Positions 1 to 7,069 of a stretch of 46,747 nucleotides of DNA are shown one piece after another (within the stretch, counting starts at the first letter, position 1; each line of letters begins with the position of its first letter). Below the pieces are notes generated by a model, which was given only the letters and a program-made list of their open reading frames with translations, did no database searches and was not told the origin of the DNA. Source of the DNA: an uncultured Bacteroidales bacterium (GTDB lineage: Bacteria; Bacteroidota; Bacteroidia; Bacteroidales; Muribaculaceae); assembly GCA_947644715.1 (NCBI GenBank), contig CANSAP010000018.1:1-46747 (forward strand), given 5' to 3'. Position numbers and translations under genes: made by a program.

Positions 1-51
1 TAAACCAGCAGATTTACAGTCTGCCCCATTTGGCCACTCTGGTATTCGCCC
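1..51 (-). tRNA. tRNA-Tyr (GTA), partial, 3' part beyond the window
   Basis: Read on the minus strand, the 5' acceptor strand GGGCGAA begins at 51. It is followed by T8-A9, a D-arm with GGCCAAATGGGG, and an anticodon arm GCAGA-CTGTAAA-TCTGC that places anticodon GTA. The D-arm and anticodon arm match the usual bacterial tRNA-Tyr. The variable arm, T-arm and 3' end lie outside the window. It sits 36 nt downstream of tRNA-Thr and is probably on the same transcript. Confidence 0.9.
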
Positions 52-87
52 TTGTGCGCTATTCAGCTTTGATGGCTTATGCGCTAT

Positions 88-164
88 TGGAGCCTCTTGT
101 CGGATTCGAACCAACGACCCCGAGATTACAAATCACGTGCTCTGGCCAACTGAGCTAAAGAGGC
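88..164 (-). tRNA. tRNA-Thr (TGT)
   Basis: The reverse complement folds as a complete tRNA of 74 nt plus an encoded CCA. The acceptor is GCCTCTT/AAGAGGC, the D-stem GCTC/GAGC, the anticodon loop TTTGTAA (anticodon TGT, Thr), and the T-arm GTTGG-TTCGAAT-CCGAC. The anticodon stem CGTGA/TCTCG carries one U-U mismatch at 29/41. It starts about 10 nt after the predicted SRP RNA 3' end, so co-transcription and RNase P processing are likely. Confidence 0.95.
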
Positions 165-174
165 AGGTGGGCAA

Positions 175-262
175 GCTGTCTGCATCGCACCGCTCAACCT
201 CCTACCCTTGCTTCGGTCAAGACCTGGGGGATTCAGAGGGAGCTGGTCGTGTAGGACTTACC
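175..262 (-). ncRNA. ffs: Signal recognition particle RNA, bacterial small type (ffs)
   Basis: On the minus strand the sequence holds the conserved SRP blocks CACGACCAGCTCCCTCTGAA, then CCCCCAGGTC, the domain IV 3' strand GAAGCAAGGGTA, and the tail GGTTGAGCGGTGCGATG. These are the conserved features of the bacterial small SRP RNA that binds Ffh. The apical loop looks like a hexaloop (TTGACC between TC and GA) rather than GGAA. The 5' end is inferred from a TAATTTTG promoter element at 268-275, and the 3' end is approximate. No protein gene fits this interval. Confidence 0.85.
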
Positions 263-267
263 CGATG

Positions 268-298
268 CAAAATTACTGCTTTTCTCCAAACTGACAAA
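268..298 (-). promoter_or_regulatory. Bacteroidetes-type promoter for SRP RNA and tRNAs
   Basis: On the minus strand TTTG (295-298) is followed after 19 nt by TAATTTTG (268-275). This matches the Bacteroidetes -33/-7 consensus. It would start transcription near 261-263, at the predicted SRP RNA 5' end. The rest of 271-374 is AT-rich and shows no gene. Confidence 0.7.
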
Positions 299-374
299 AT
301 ATTTCCGCAATTTTTTTGAAGAAAATTACGCACTTATGCGTTAATTGTTTTGCAGTCAGGCTGTTGCAGGTGTG

Positions 375-1067
375 TTAAAAATCGTAGCCGATGGTGAATG
401 ACCAGGCTTTATCGCGCCCTCCGGCGCCATATTTGCGGGCGGAGCGGAGTCCGGCTTCGTAGTGCACACCGATGTAGTAGTGCTCGAAGAGCTGGAAGCC
501 GGTGCCCATTTTCATGCCCATCATGAATTTGTTGAACTCATTATAGTAGCCTCGCTTGTACTCCACGGGCACAGCCTCTGTGGGGTCGCTCCACCAGCTG
601 TGGCCACCTATGCCGAAGTTGAAGACGGGGCCGAAGTCCACAGTCCACACCAGGCATTCGGCCGGGTGCAGGCGCAGCGAGAAGAGCACCGGAATCTTGA
701 AGAGGGTGCGGCGAGTGTGGCCATATTCATTGAGCTTGGCGTCAGGGGCTGTGAAGATGGCCGGGTCATATAGATAGGTGTAGTTGTGGCTGCGGCTCTG
801 GAAGAAGAATCCGGGCTGGATGCTGAACCAGTCGCGCAGATGCAGGTCGGCCACTACGCCGGCATCGAAGCCGGTGCCCCAGGAGTCGAGCGAGAATACC
901 TTGCCGTCATGCGTGTCAGACATGTTGGAGGTGTTCAGCCCCACGCGGGCGCCGAGCGTAAGGAAGCTGCCGTCATATTCGCCGAAGTCGATGAACTCTT
1001 GGGCTGAGGTTGAGGCTGTGGTGAACAGTGCGGCGGCTAATGTGAGTGCCGATAGAGTCTTTTTCAT
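375..1067 (-). CDS. Outer-membrane beta-barrel protein (porin-like, PorT-type fold)
   Basis: This is a 230-aa protein starting at MKKTLSALTL, the only start that gives an immediate signal peptide (cleavage probably after STSAQ). A longer reading with 16 more residues runs back into queA and is unlikely. The mature part alternates polar and hydrophobic strands (TLGARVGLNTSNM, FSIQPGFFFQSR, LFKIPVLFSLRL, YYIGVHYEAGLRS) and ends in an aromatic strand finishing IGYDF. That pattern is typical of the small 8-10-strand barrels annotated as outer membrane beta-barrel protein in Bacteroidetes. It is the last gene of the ftsX-to-queA operon, 13 nt after the queA stop. Substrate and role cannot be told from sequence. 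Confidence 0.85.
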   Translation of the reverse strand: MKKTLSALTLAAALFTTASTSAQEFIDFGEYDGSFLTLGARVGLNTSNMSDTHDGKVFSLDSWGTGFDAGVVADLHLRDWFSIQPGFFFQSRSHNYTYLYDPAIFTAPDAKLNEYGHTRRTLFKIPVLFSLRLHPAECLVWTVDFGPVFNFGIGGHSWWSDPTEAVPVEYKRGYYNEFNKFMMGMKMGTGFQLFEHYYIGVHYEAGLRSARKYGAGGRDKAWSFTIGYDF

Positions 1068-1080
1068 TGTGAAGAGGGGA

Positions 1081-2142
1081 TTAGGGTTTGGCGCGGAGGA
1101 TGAGCATGGCATCACCGTAGGCGCCGAATTTGTAGCCCTCCTTGATGGCTTCCTGATAGGCTTTCATCACAAGATCATAGCCACCGAAGGCACACACCAT
1201 CATGAGCATGGTGGAGTAGGGGAGGTGGAAGTTGCTGACCATGGAGGTGCAGACCGAGAAGTCGTAAGGGGGGAAGATGAATTTGTTGGTCCAGCCTTTG
1301 GTGGGCATGATGTGGCCATCCATGCAGACTGATGTGGCCAGGGCGCGGAGCACAGAGGTGCCTACGGCGCAGACGGCGTTGCCGCGGTCCTTGGCGGCGT
1401 TGACAATGTCCACGAGTTCGCCGCTCACTTCCATGTCTTCGGAGTCCATGCGATGCTTGGTCAGATCCTCCACATCAATCTCGCGATAGGTGCCGCGGCC
1501 GCAGTGCAGTGTGAGGAAAGCGCGTTCCACACCCTTGATTTCGAGACGCTTCATGAGCTCGCGGGAGAAGTGCAGACCGGCAGCGGGAGCCACCACGGCA
1601 CCCTCGTTCTTTGCGAAGATGCACTGATAGCGCTCGGCATCGGCCGGCTCCGGCTCGCGCTTGATGTAGGGGGGCAGCGGTGTCTGGCCGAGAGCGAAGA
1701 GCGCTTCCTTGAACTCGTCGTGCGGACCGTCATAGAGGAAGCGCAGAGTGCGTCCGCGGGAGGTGGTGTTGTCAATCACCTCGGCCACCATGCTCTCGTC
1801 GGGTCCGAAGTAGAGCTTGTTGCCGATACGGATTTTGCGGGCCGGCTCCACGAGCACGTCCCAGAACTTGTTGTCGGAATTCAGCTCGCGCAGCAGGAAC
1901 ACCTCAATTATGGCCTTGGTCTTTTCCTTATTGCCGATGAGGCGTGCGGGGAACACCTTGGTGTCGTTGAACACCATCACGTCGCCATCGTCAAAATATC
2001 CGAGTATGTCTTTGAAAATCTTGTGTTCGATTTCGCCGGTCATGGCATTGACCACCATGAGGCGACACTCGTCGCGATTCTTTGAAGGATGCTGGGCGAG
2101 AAGATTTTCGGGGAGGTCGAATTTGAACTGTGAGAGTTTCAT
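1081..2142 (-). CDS. queA: S-adenosylmethionine:tRNA ribosyltransferase-isomerase QueA
   Basis: The protein has 353 aa, about the family length. QueA moves the ribosyl part of SAM onto 7-aminomethyl-7-deazaguanine in tRNA to make epoxyqueuosine, the penultimate step of queuosine synthesis, in the cytoplasm. Visible family signatures are the N-terminal [12 protein letters not shown], the block [16 protein letters not shown], the segment [17 protein letters not shown], the block [15 protein letters not shown], the segment [11 protein letters not shown], and near the end [20 protein letters not shown]. The start has no competing upstream ATG and lies 11 nt after the truB stop, so the two tRNA-modification genes are transcriptionally linked. 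Confidence 0.97.
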   Translation of the reverse strand: MKLSQFKFDLPENLLAQHPSKNRDECRLMVVNAMTGEIEHKIFKDILGYFDDGDVMVFNDTKVFPARLIGNKEKTKAIIEVFLLRELNSDNKFWDVLVEPARKIRIGNKLYFGPDESMVAEVIDNTTSRGRTLRFLYDGPHDEFKEALFALGQTPLPPYIKREPEPADAERYQCIFAKNEGAVVAPAAGLHFSRELMKRLEIKGVERAFLTLHCGRGTYREIDVEDLTKHRMDSEDMEVSGELVDIVNAAKDRGNAVCAVGTSVLRALATSVCMDGHIMPTKGWTNKFIFPPYDFSVCTSMVSNFHLPYSTMLMMVCAFGGYDLVMKAYQEAIKEGYKFGAYGDAMLILRAKP

Positions 2143-2153
2143 TGCGTGTGACG

Positions 2154-2954
2154 TCAGTTGTTTATTTCGGGTTCAATAACTATTTCTTTTTCGGGAGAAA
2201 GCCCGGCGGCATCATCAGGAATCACTCCCTGATAACCCTCGGGAAAGGAGAGGGGGGTGGTGCGGATGAGGTCGAGAGCCTCCTCCACGCTCCGGCAGCG
2301 GGTCAGGTCATAGTCCCCGACGCGGGTGCGGCGCAGAGCCGTGAGGTGGGCGCCGCTCTCGAGAGCCTGACCGATGTCGCGCGCAAGGGCGCGGATATAG
2401 GTGCCTTTGCTGCAGAGGATACGCACCTCGATTTCCGGCTCGTCGCCCTCCAGGCGGCAGGCCAGCAGCTCCATCTCGTCGATTTGCAGAGGCTTGGCTT
2501 TAAGCTCCACCTCAGCACCCTTGCGGGCGAATTTATAGGCGCGTTTGCCATCAACCTTCACGGCTGAGAAGACCGGGGGCACCTGCATGATAGTGCCGGT
2601 GAAGCGTTTCAGTGCCTCGCGTACCATCTGTTCCGTTATGTGGGCGGTGGGATAGGTGGCATCAATCTCTTTTTCAAGGTCGAAGCTCGGGGTGGTGGCT
2701 CCGAGCCGCATTGTGGCTACATACTCCTTGCGGCCTGCCTGGAGCCGGTCGATGCTTTTGGTGGCTTTGCCGGTGCAGATGATGAGCACGCCGGTGGCCA
2801 GGGGGTCAAGCGTGCCGGCATGTCCCACCTTGACTTTCTTGAGCTTGAGACGACGTGACAGGGCGCCCCGCAGACGCTTCACTGCGTCAAACGAGGTCCA
2901 GCCCAGAGGTTTGTCAACGGCTATAATCTCTCCGCTGATGAAATCCATGCTCAT
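2154..2954 (-). CDS. truB: tRNA pseudouridine(55) synthase TruB
   Basis: The protein has 266 aa and isomerises U55 in the T-loop of tRNAs. Landmarks are the N-terminal [17 protein letters not shown], the catalytic loop [14 protein letters not shown] (its Asp is the nucleophile), the segment [16 protein letters not shown], and [16 protein letters not shown] chose ATG at 2954 (MSMDFISG); a second ATG two codons later (2948) is nearly as good. Longer readings run back into uppP and carry no family sequence. The start is 4 nt after the uppP stop, suggesting translational coupling. Confidence 0.96.
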   Translation of the reverse strand: MSMDFISGEIIAVDKPLGWTSFDAVKRLRGALSRRLKLKKVKVGHAGTLDPLATGVLIICTGKATKSIDRLQAGRKEYVATMRLGATTPSFDLEKEIDATYPTAHITEQMVREALKRFTGTIMQVPPVFSAVKVDGKRAYKFARKGAEVELKAKPLQIDEMELLACRLEGDEPEIEVRILCSKGTYIRALARDIGQALESGAHLTALRRTRVGDYDLTRCRSVEEALDLIRTTPLSFPEGYQGVIPDDAAGLSPEKEIVIEPEINN

Positions 2955-2958
2955 GCGT

Positions 2959-3789
2959 TTACCAAATAATACAGATTGCGCCCATTGCCAGACAATAGAG
3001 TGCGAACCACACCAGTTTGCCTTTCTTGACCAGGGCAATCATCCATTTACAGGCGGCGCATCCCACGAGGAAGGCGCTCAGGAAGCCTATTATCATAGCG
3101 CCGGCATCCAGCGCTCCGGAGGCTTGCTCTACCCCCGGCTTCAGCATCTTGCCCAAGTCGAGCAGAGCCTCGCCGAGAATCGGAAGGATGACCATTATGA
3201 ATGAGAAGGTGGCCACCTTGTCGCGCTTGTCGCCGAGCATGATGCCGGTGGCTATGGTTGTGCCGGAGCGGCTCAGGCCGGGGAGCACGGCCACAGCCTG
3301 CGCGCAGCCTATGATGAAGGCGTCGAGCCAGGTTATGTCGCGTCCTTTGTCTGCGGCCACGGGCTTATGAGTGCGGCGGTCAATGCCTGAGAGCCACGCG
3401 AATGCAAGCAGCACGGCTGTGATGCAGAGGCATACCCCCACAACCATCAGCCCTTCGCCGAAGATGGCTTCCACCTGCTTCTTGAAGAACACACCCACAA
3501 TGCCAACCGGGATGCAGCTCAACAGCACTTTCCAGACGTAGATGGAATCCTCGTTGCGCTTCATTGAAAAGAACCCGATGCATAGCTTTTTGAACATGGG
3601 CCAGAGGATGACAATGGTGCTGCACACGGTGGCAGCGTGCACCAGTATGTCGAATTGCAGGCTCTGGTCAGTGGGAAGGTGTACCCCGAGAATTTCGCGG
3701 AAAATTTGCAGGTGTCCGCTGGAGCTGATTGGCAGGTATTCCGATGCACCCTGCACGATACCCAGTATTAGAGCTGATAACCAATCCAT
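2959..3789 (-). CDS. uppP: Undecaprenyl-diphosphatase UppP (BacA family)
   Basis: This is a 276-aa polytopic membrane protein. It dephosphorylates undecaprenyl pyrophosphate to recycle the lipid carrier of peptidoglycan and surface polysaccharides, and its loss usually sensitises cells to bacitracin. Two hallmark motifs are intact: the first, EYLPISSSGHLQ near residues 17-28, holds the catalytic Glu/Ser/His region; the second, LPGLSRSGTTIATGI around residue 170, holds the conserved Arg. About eight hydrophobic segments are visible, ending WFALYCLAMGAICIIW. The start codon shares one base with the stop of the DUF3098 gene (TAATG). Confidence 0.97.
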   Translation of the reverse strand: MDWLSALILGIVQGASEYLPISSSGHLQIFREILGVHLPTDQSLQFDILVHAATVCSTIVILWPMFKKLCIGFFSMKRNEDSIYVWKVLLSCIPVGIVGVFFKKQVEAIFGEGLMVVGVCLCITAVLLAFAWLSGIDRRTHKPVAADKGRDITWLDAFIIGCAQAVAVLPGLSRSGTTIATGIMLGDKRDKVATFSFIMVILPILGEALLDLGKMLKPGVEQASGALDAGAMIIGFLSAFLVGCAACKWMIALVKKGKLVWFALYCLAMGAICIIW

Positions 3790-4067
3790 TACTGCTTCTG
3801 CTGCTTCGGGGTGTAAATAATCGCGAAGGCCATGCCGACAAAGCCGAGGAAGGCGATGCCGGGACCGAGCACAATGCGGCGGAAAGAGAAAATGTCTTCA
3901 TTAAAGCCGGGAACATCGCCATTGGCGCTGCCCACCATCAGGGCGAATCCGGCTACAATCATCACCAGCGCAACAGCCATGAAGATGAAGTTGCGCTTAA
4001 CGAAAGGTTTCTGTGCCTCTGTCTCAGCTGTCAGCCCGACAGGGGGAGTGTTGTTTTTTTTCAACAT
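3789..4067 (-). CDS. DUF3098 small membrane protein
   Basis: This is a 92-aa protein starting MLKKNNTPP. A 12-residue longer reading is possible but less likely. A charged N-terminus is followed by KRNFIFMAVALVMIVAGFALMVG (first membrane helix), a short outer loop with the family block FNEDIFSFRRIVLGP, and a second helix GIAFLGFVGMAFAIIY. That two-helix hairpin with FSFRR between the helices is the DUF3098 signature. Its function is unknown. It commonly lies between ftsX and uppP in Bacteroidetes, as here, which hints at an envelope or division role. It overlaps uppP by one base. Confidence 0.9.
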   Translation of the reverse strand: MLKKNNTPPVGLTAETEAQKPFVKRNFIFMAVALVMIVAGFALMVGSANGDVPGFNEDIFSFRRIVLGPGIAFLGFVGMAFAIIYTPKQQKQ

Positions 4068-4126
4068 GCAATTATTGTTAGTGGCCGGGTATTCGGGACG
4101 CAATTCCCGGAATACCCGGCACGAAA

Positions 4127-4648
4127 TTACTTATAGTCGGCAATCTTGCCGTCAGCCACTTTCACTCGCTTGGTGCCCTTGGTGCCCATTTCGGTGAAAG
4201 AAACCTTGTACCATCCGTCGCCTTCGGCCACAACGTTGTTGACCTTGCTGACGTCGCTCGGGCCATCCTGATTGTCGGTGGTGAGCACACGCAGGTTCAT
4301 GCTTCCATCGTCATATTCATTGGCTGCCTTCATGCGTGAGATTACGGCCGGGGAGAGCAGCTGCTTGATGGCAGACTCGTTCCAAGTAAACACGTAGGTG
4401 TAGACTTTGTTGATTACGGCTATGTCAGCCTCTTCAACAGCCTTTGCCTCTTCAGCAAGCTTGATGGAGTCCTGACGGGCTGCCTCGATGGAGTCCTGCT
4501 GGGCTTTGGCTGCTTCCTGAGCAGCTACTGCGGATGCACTCTCAGCCTGGCGGGCGGAATCCTCGGCATTACCGGCGTTGGAGCCGCCGCAGGAGGTCAT
4601 TGCGCACATTGATGCGGCAATGGTCAAAGTTAAAAGAAATTTTTTCAT
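4127..4648 (-). CDS. Putative lipoprotein with charged helix and small C-terminal domain
   Basis: The protein has 173 aa. The signal peptide MKKFLLTLTIAASMCAMTSC ends in a lipobox with Cys20, so it is probably a lipidated envelope protein. Residues about 30-75 are an Ala/Glu/Gln-rich helical stretch (repeated AAQEAAKAQQDSIEAARQDS) that may be a coiled coil. Residues 78-173 form a small alpha+beta domain ending GTKRVKVADGKIADYK, resembling the NTF2-like tails of Bacteroides lipoproteins. No catalytic motif is evident. It lies 30 nt after ftsX and before the DUF3098 gene, inside a conserved envelope operon. Confidence 0.8.
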   Translation of the reverse strand: MKKFLLTLTIAASMCAMTSCGGSNAGNAEDSARQAESASAVAAQEAAKAQQDSIEAARQDSIKLAEEAKAVEEADIAVINKVYTYVFTWNESAIKQLLSPAVISRMKAANEYDDGSMNLRVLTTDNQDGPSDVSKVNNVVAEGDGWYKVSFTEMGTKGTKRVKVADGKIADYK

Positions 4649-4678
4649 GAAAATAAAGGTTGTTTAATAAAGGTGTTA

Positions 4679-5560
4679 TCAACTGAGGAAGAGCTCGTCA
4701 TAGTCTTTGCGCAGGTAGCGATTGGTCGCTATCAGAGCTGAGAGCACGCAGATGCCGATGCCGACGGCTATCAGTCCGACCCCCACAGGGAGTGCCTCCT
4801 TCCAGGAGATGTAGTTGGCCAGGTCAGGCATCTGTGTTGACACCACAAACTCCAGCGCCCCGCCAAGAAGCAGACAGGCAATGAGCGCCGCAATCAGTCC
4901 GGAGAGCATATTGTTGACCACGAAGGGACGGCGTATGAATCCGGGTGTAGCGCCCACGAGCTGCATCGTGTGAATCGTGAAGCGGCGTGAATAGATTGTG
5001 AGCAGCACCGTGTTGTTAATCAGCACGAATGAGATTACAATCATAGCCAGCGCCACTACGCCGAGCACAAGCAGCGTGCGGGAAAAGAAATTATCCATTG
5101 ATGTGAGCATCTCTGCATCGGGGGTGACGACCTCCTCCACTTCCGGAAACTTCGCGAGACGGGCGGTGACCATCTTGACCGAGTCAGGGCAGGCATATGC
5201 AGCCCGCAGGGAAATCTCCACCTCGGGAGTGAAGAAGTTGCCACCGGCAATCACCGAGACATCTTCGCCGGTAGCCTCATTCCAATCAGCGAGAGCCTGC
5301 TCGCGGGTAATGACTCGGGCAGAATTAGCGTAAGGGGCTTTTGCCAGGCGCTTCATCAGCGAATCGGCCTGTGCATTGGTCACACTGTCGGTCATAATCA
5401 GGCTGACCTGTTGCTTCTGTTTCAACTCCACAGCTGCGTTTCCGGCGGCAATACCCATGAGAGTAATCACGCCCACGAGCAGCAGGAGCAGCGTAACACT
5501 CACGATAGTAGTGAGATGCGCTGCCCAATAAGATATTTTCGTGTCCTTGGGTTTCTTCAT
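4679..5560 (-). CDS. ftsX: Cell-division ABC transporter permease FtsX
   Basis: The protein has 293 aa. FtsX, with the ATPase FtsE, transmits division signals to periplasmic peptidoglycan hydrolases. The topology is classical: a cytoplasmic N-terminus, TM1 (residues about 14-37), a periplasmic domain (about 40-160, with MTDSVTNAQADSLMKRL and an EVEEVVTPDAEML segment), then three membrane helices, with the conserved cytoplasmic TIYSRRFTIHTMQLVGATPGFIRRPF loop between TM2 and TM3. The C-terminus is short (RYLRKDYDELFLS). ftsE is not in the window. It is the first gene of the operon running to 375. Confidence 0.95.
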   Translation of the reverse strand: MKKPKDTKISYWAAHLTTIVSVTLLLLLVGVITLMGIAAGNAAVELKQKQQVSLIMTDSVTNAQADSLMKRLAKAPYANSARVITREQALADWNEATGEDVSVIAGGNFFTPEVEISLRAAYACPDSVKMVTARLAKFPEVEEVVTPDAEMLTSMDNFFSRTLLVLGVVALAMIVISFVLINNTVLLTIYSRRFTIHTMQLVGATPGFIRRPFVVNNMLSGLIAALIACLLLGGALEFVVSTQMPDLANYISWKEALPVGVGLIAVGIGICVLSALIATNRYLRKDYDELFLS

Positions 5561-5610
5561 CTTGTTCCGGCTGCGCAGTTGAGATAAGAGCCTACGTAGC
5601 CAATATTTTG

Positions 5611-5643
5611 CAAAGTTAATAAATTCCGCACCCCCTTGTCAAG
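5611..5643 (-). promoter_or_regulatory. Promoter of the ftsX-uppP-truB-queA operon
   Basis: On the minus strand TAACTTTG (5611-5618) is preceded, 21 nt upstream, by CTTG (5640-5643). The -7 element matches the Bacteroidetes consensus and the -33 element matches three of four bases. The expected leader is about 45 nt. Confidence 0.6.
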
Positions 5644-5748
5644 TTTTTTGCAAAGAAAATTTCGATGCCGGTTTTTGATCTGTAGATAGGTTTGTGAATG
5701 CCTGGTGATGTCTAACGTAAAAACTGTGTAAAAAAACTTCGCAAAAGA

Positions 5749-5780
5749 TTTGGCGTATAGCTTTATTTGTGTTATCTTTG
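5749..5780 (+). promoter_or_regulatory. Promoter of the LRR protein gene
   Basis: TTTG (5749-5752), 20 nt, then TATCTTTG (5773-5780). This is a full match to the Bacteroidetes -33/-7 promoter, with a leader of about 22 nt before the ATG at 5809. Confidence 0.75.
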
Positions 5781-5808
5781 CAATTATTAACTCAAAAACA
5801 GCATTGCT

Positions 5809-6999
5809 ATGAAGAAAGGACTACTTGCGATTACGGCGGCATTGGTTTGCCTGCCTGCTGCTCGAGCTTATGACTTCGAGAAGGATGGGATTTACTACAA
5901 GATTTTGTCTCCATGGGAGAGAACTGTGGCTGTGGCCTGTGGCAACACGGCTGAGCGCGCTGACAATGCGCCTGCTTCCGGGCAGTTCGCGCCTCAAAGG
6001 AGCATGATGGCTTGGGATTACTTGCTTTGGCAGGGTGACTCCTATTCCGGAGACCTGACAATTCCCGGAAATGTAGAGCGGCCCGGTGGAGAGTGGTACA
6101 CTGTTACGCAGATTGACATGGGAGCTTTCTGCTATTGCCCAGACCTGAAGTCGGTGCAGCTGCCGGAGACTCTTACGCGTGTCTGTGTGGGTGCTTTTGC
6201 CAATTGTGCAGGGCTTGAGGAGCTTATCCTTCCTGACGGGATTACGGTAGTAGAGGACAATGCTTTTATCGGTTGCACCGGGTTGAAGCATGTGCACTTC
6301 CCTCTCGGGTGTGATGTTGTGAACTGGATGTCGTTCACCGGAGCCGGTTCTCCCGAGGGTATGGAGGTTAGCGGGACTGACAATCTGCGTACAATCTTTA
6401 TGCAGTCATTCAATTTCTCCACGTTGAAGAAAATGCCTTATTGCCCGAATCTTAAATATGTGGAGTTCAGCGCCTTTGACTCTACTCTTTTGGAAGAGGC
6501 TGAGATTCCGGAGGGTTGCATTGCCGGGCATAGCATCTTTCAGAATTGTGGGCGGCTTCGGCAGGTGACTCTTCCCAAGGGTCTGGAGAATCCGCTGGAT
6601 CTGTTTCGCGCCAATTCCAATCTCGCGCTGATTCGATATTATGAGCCTGTGCCTCCGGTGGTGGATAAGGCAGACTTCTTCAGCAACGTCAATGATGAGT
6701 GTGTGCTGGAGGTGCCGGCTGATGCTGTGGAAGCTTACAAGCAGGCTCCCGTCTGGAAGAACTTCTATGAGATACGTGCGATACCGGGCACGGAGTCAGG
6801 CGTGGAGAGTGTCTCAACGGTGCAGCCTCGCGTGGTGGCTGTGAGTGGTGGCATCATTGTAGCTGATGCCTCGTCAGTCAATGTGTTTACTTCGGCCGGC
6901 AGTCGGGTCTATTCCGGAACGTGCGGCGAAGTGCAATTGCCGGCAGGCCTGTATATCGTGCAGGCTGATGGGGTAAGCATGAAAGTCGCGGTTCGATAA
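5809..6999 (+). CDS. Secreted BspA-type leucine-rich repeat protein with C-terminal sorting-like module
   Basis: The protein has 396 aa with a signal peptide MKKGLLAITAALVCLPAARA. Residues about 95-320 form BspA-type (TpLRR, LRR_5) repeats, recognisable as LPETLTRVCVGAFANC, LPDGITVVEDNAFIGC and LPKGLENPLDLF. The last repeat runs into the family ending VPADAVEAYKQAPVWKNF. BspA-like proteins are usually surface adhesins. The final 70 residues are a small beta module ending LPAGLYIVQADGVSMKVAVR, similar to the ends of the proteins at 7070-9847 and 10300-13101 and compatible with a type IX secretion sorting domain. It has its own promoter and faces a convergent gene across a shared hairpin. Confidence 0.9.
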   Translation: MKKGLLAITAALVCLPAARAYDFEKDGIYYKILSPWERTVAVACGNTAERADNAPASGQFAPQRSMMAWDYLLWQGDSYSGDLTIPGNVERPGGEWYTVTQIDMGAFCYCPDLKSVQLPETLTRVCVGAFANCAGLEELILPDGITVVEDNAFIGCTGLKHVHFPLGCDVVNWMSFTGAGSPEGMEVSGTDNLRTIFMQSFNFSTLKKMPYCPNLKYVEFSAFDSTLLEEAEIPEGCIAGHSIFQNCGRLRQVTLPKGLENPLDLFRANSNLALIRYYEPVPPVVDKADFFSNVNDECVLEVPADAVEAYKQAPVWKNFYEIRAIPGTESGVESVSTVQPRVVAVSGGIIVADASSVNVFTSAGSRVYSGTCGEVQLPAGLYIVQADGVSMKVAVR

Positions 7000-7014
7000 A
7001 ATCGGAAATAGCAT

Positions 7015-7053
7015 ATAAAAAAGAGGTGCAGGAGAGCCTGCACCTCTTTTTTA
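7015..7053. terminator. Bidirectional rho-independent terminator
   Basis: The stem AAAAAAGAGGTGCAGG (7017-7032) pairs perfectly with CCTGCACCTCTTTTTT (7037-7052) around loop AGAG. A-runs and T-runs flank it, so it works for both convergent genes, ending at 6999 (+) and 7070 (-). Confidence 0.95.
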
Positions 7054-7069
7054 TATGTCGGGAAATATG

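Noticed and set aside
137..319. Plus-strand open frame of 60 codons at the left edge
   Set aside because: It lies across tRNA-Thr and the SRP RNA on the opposite strand and has no protein-like features.
3380..3922. Minus-strand overlapping frames inside uppP and the DUF3098 gene
   Set aside because: They are frame shadows of well-supported genes and contain no motifs of their own.
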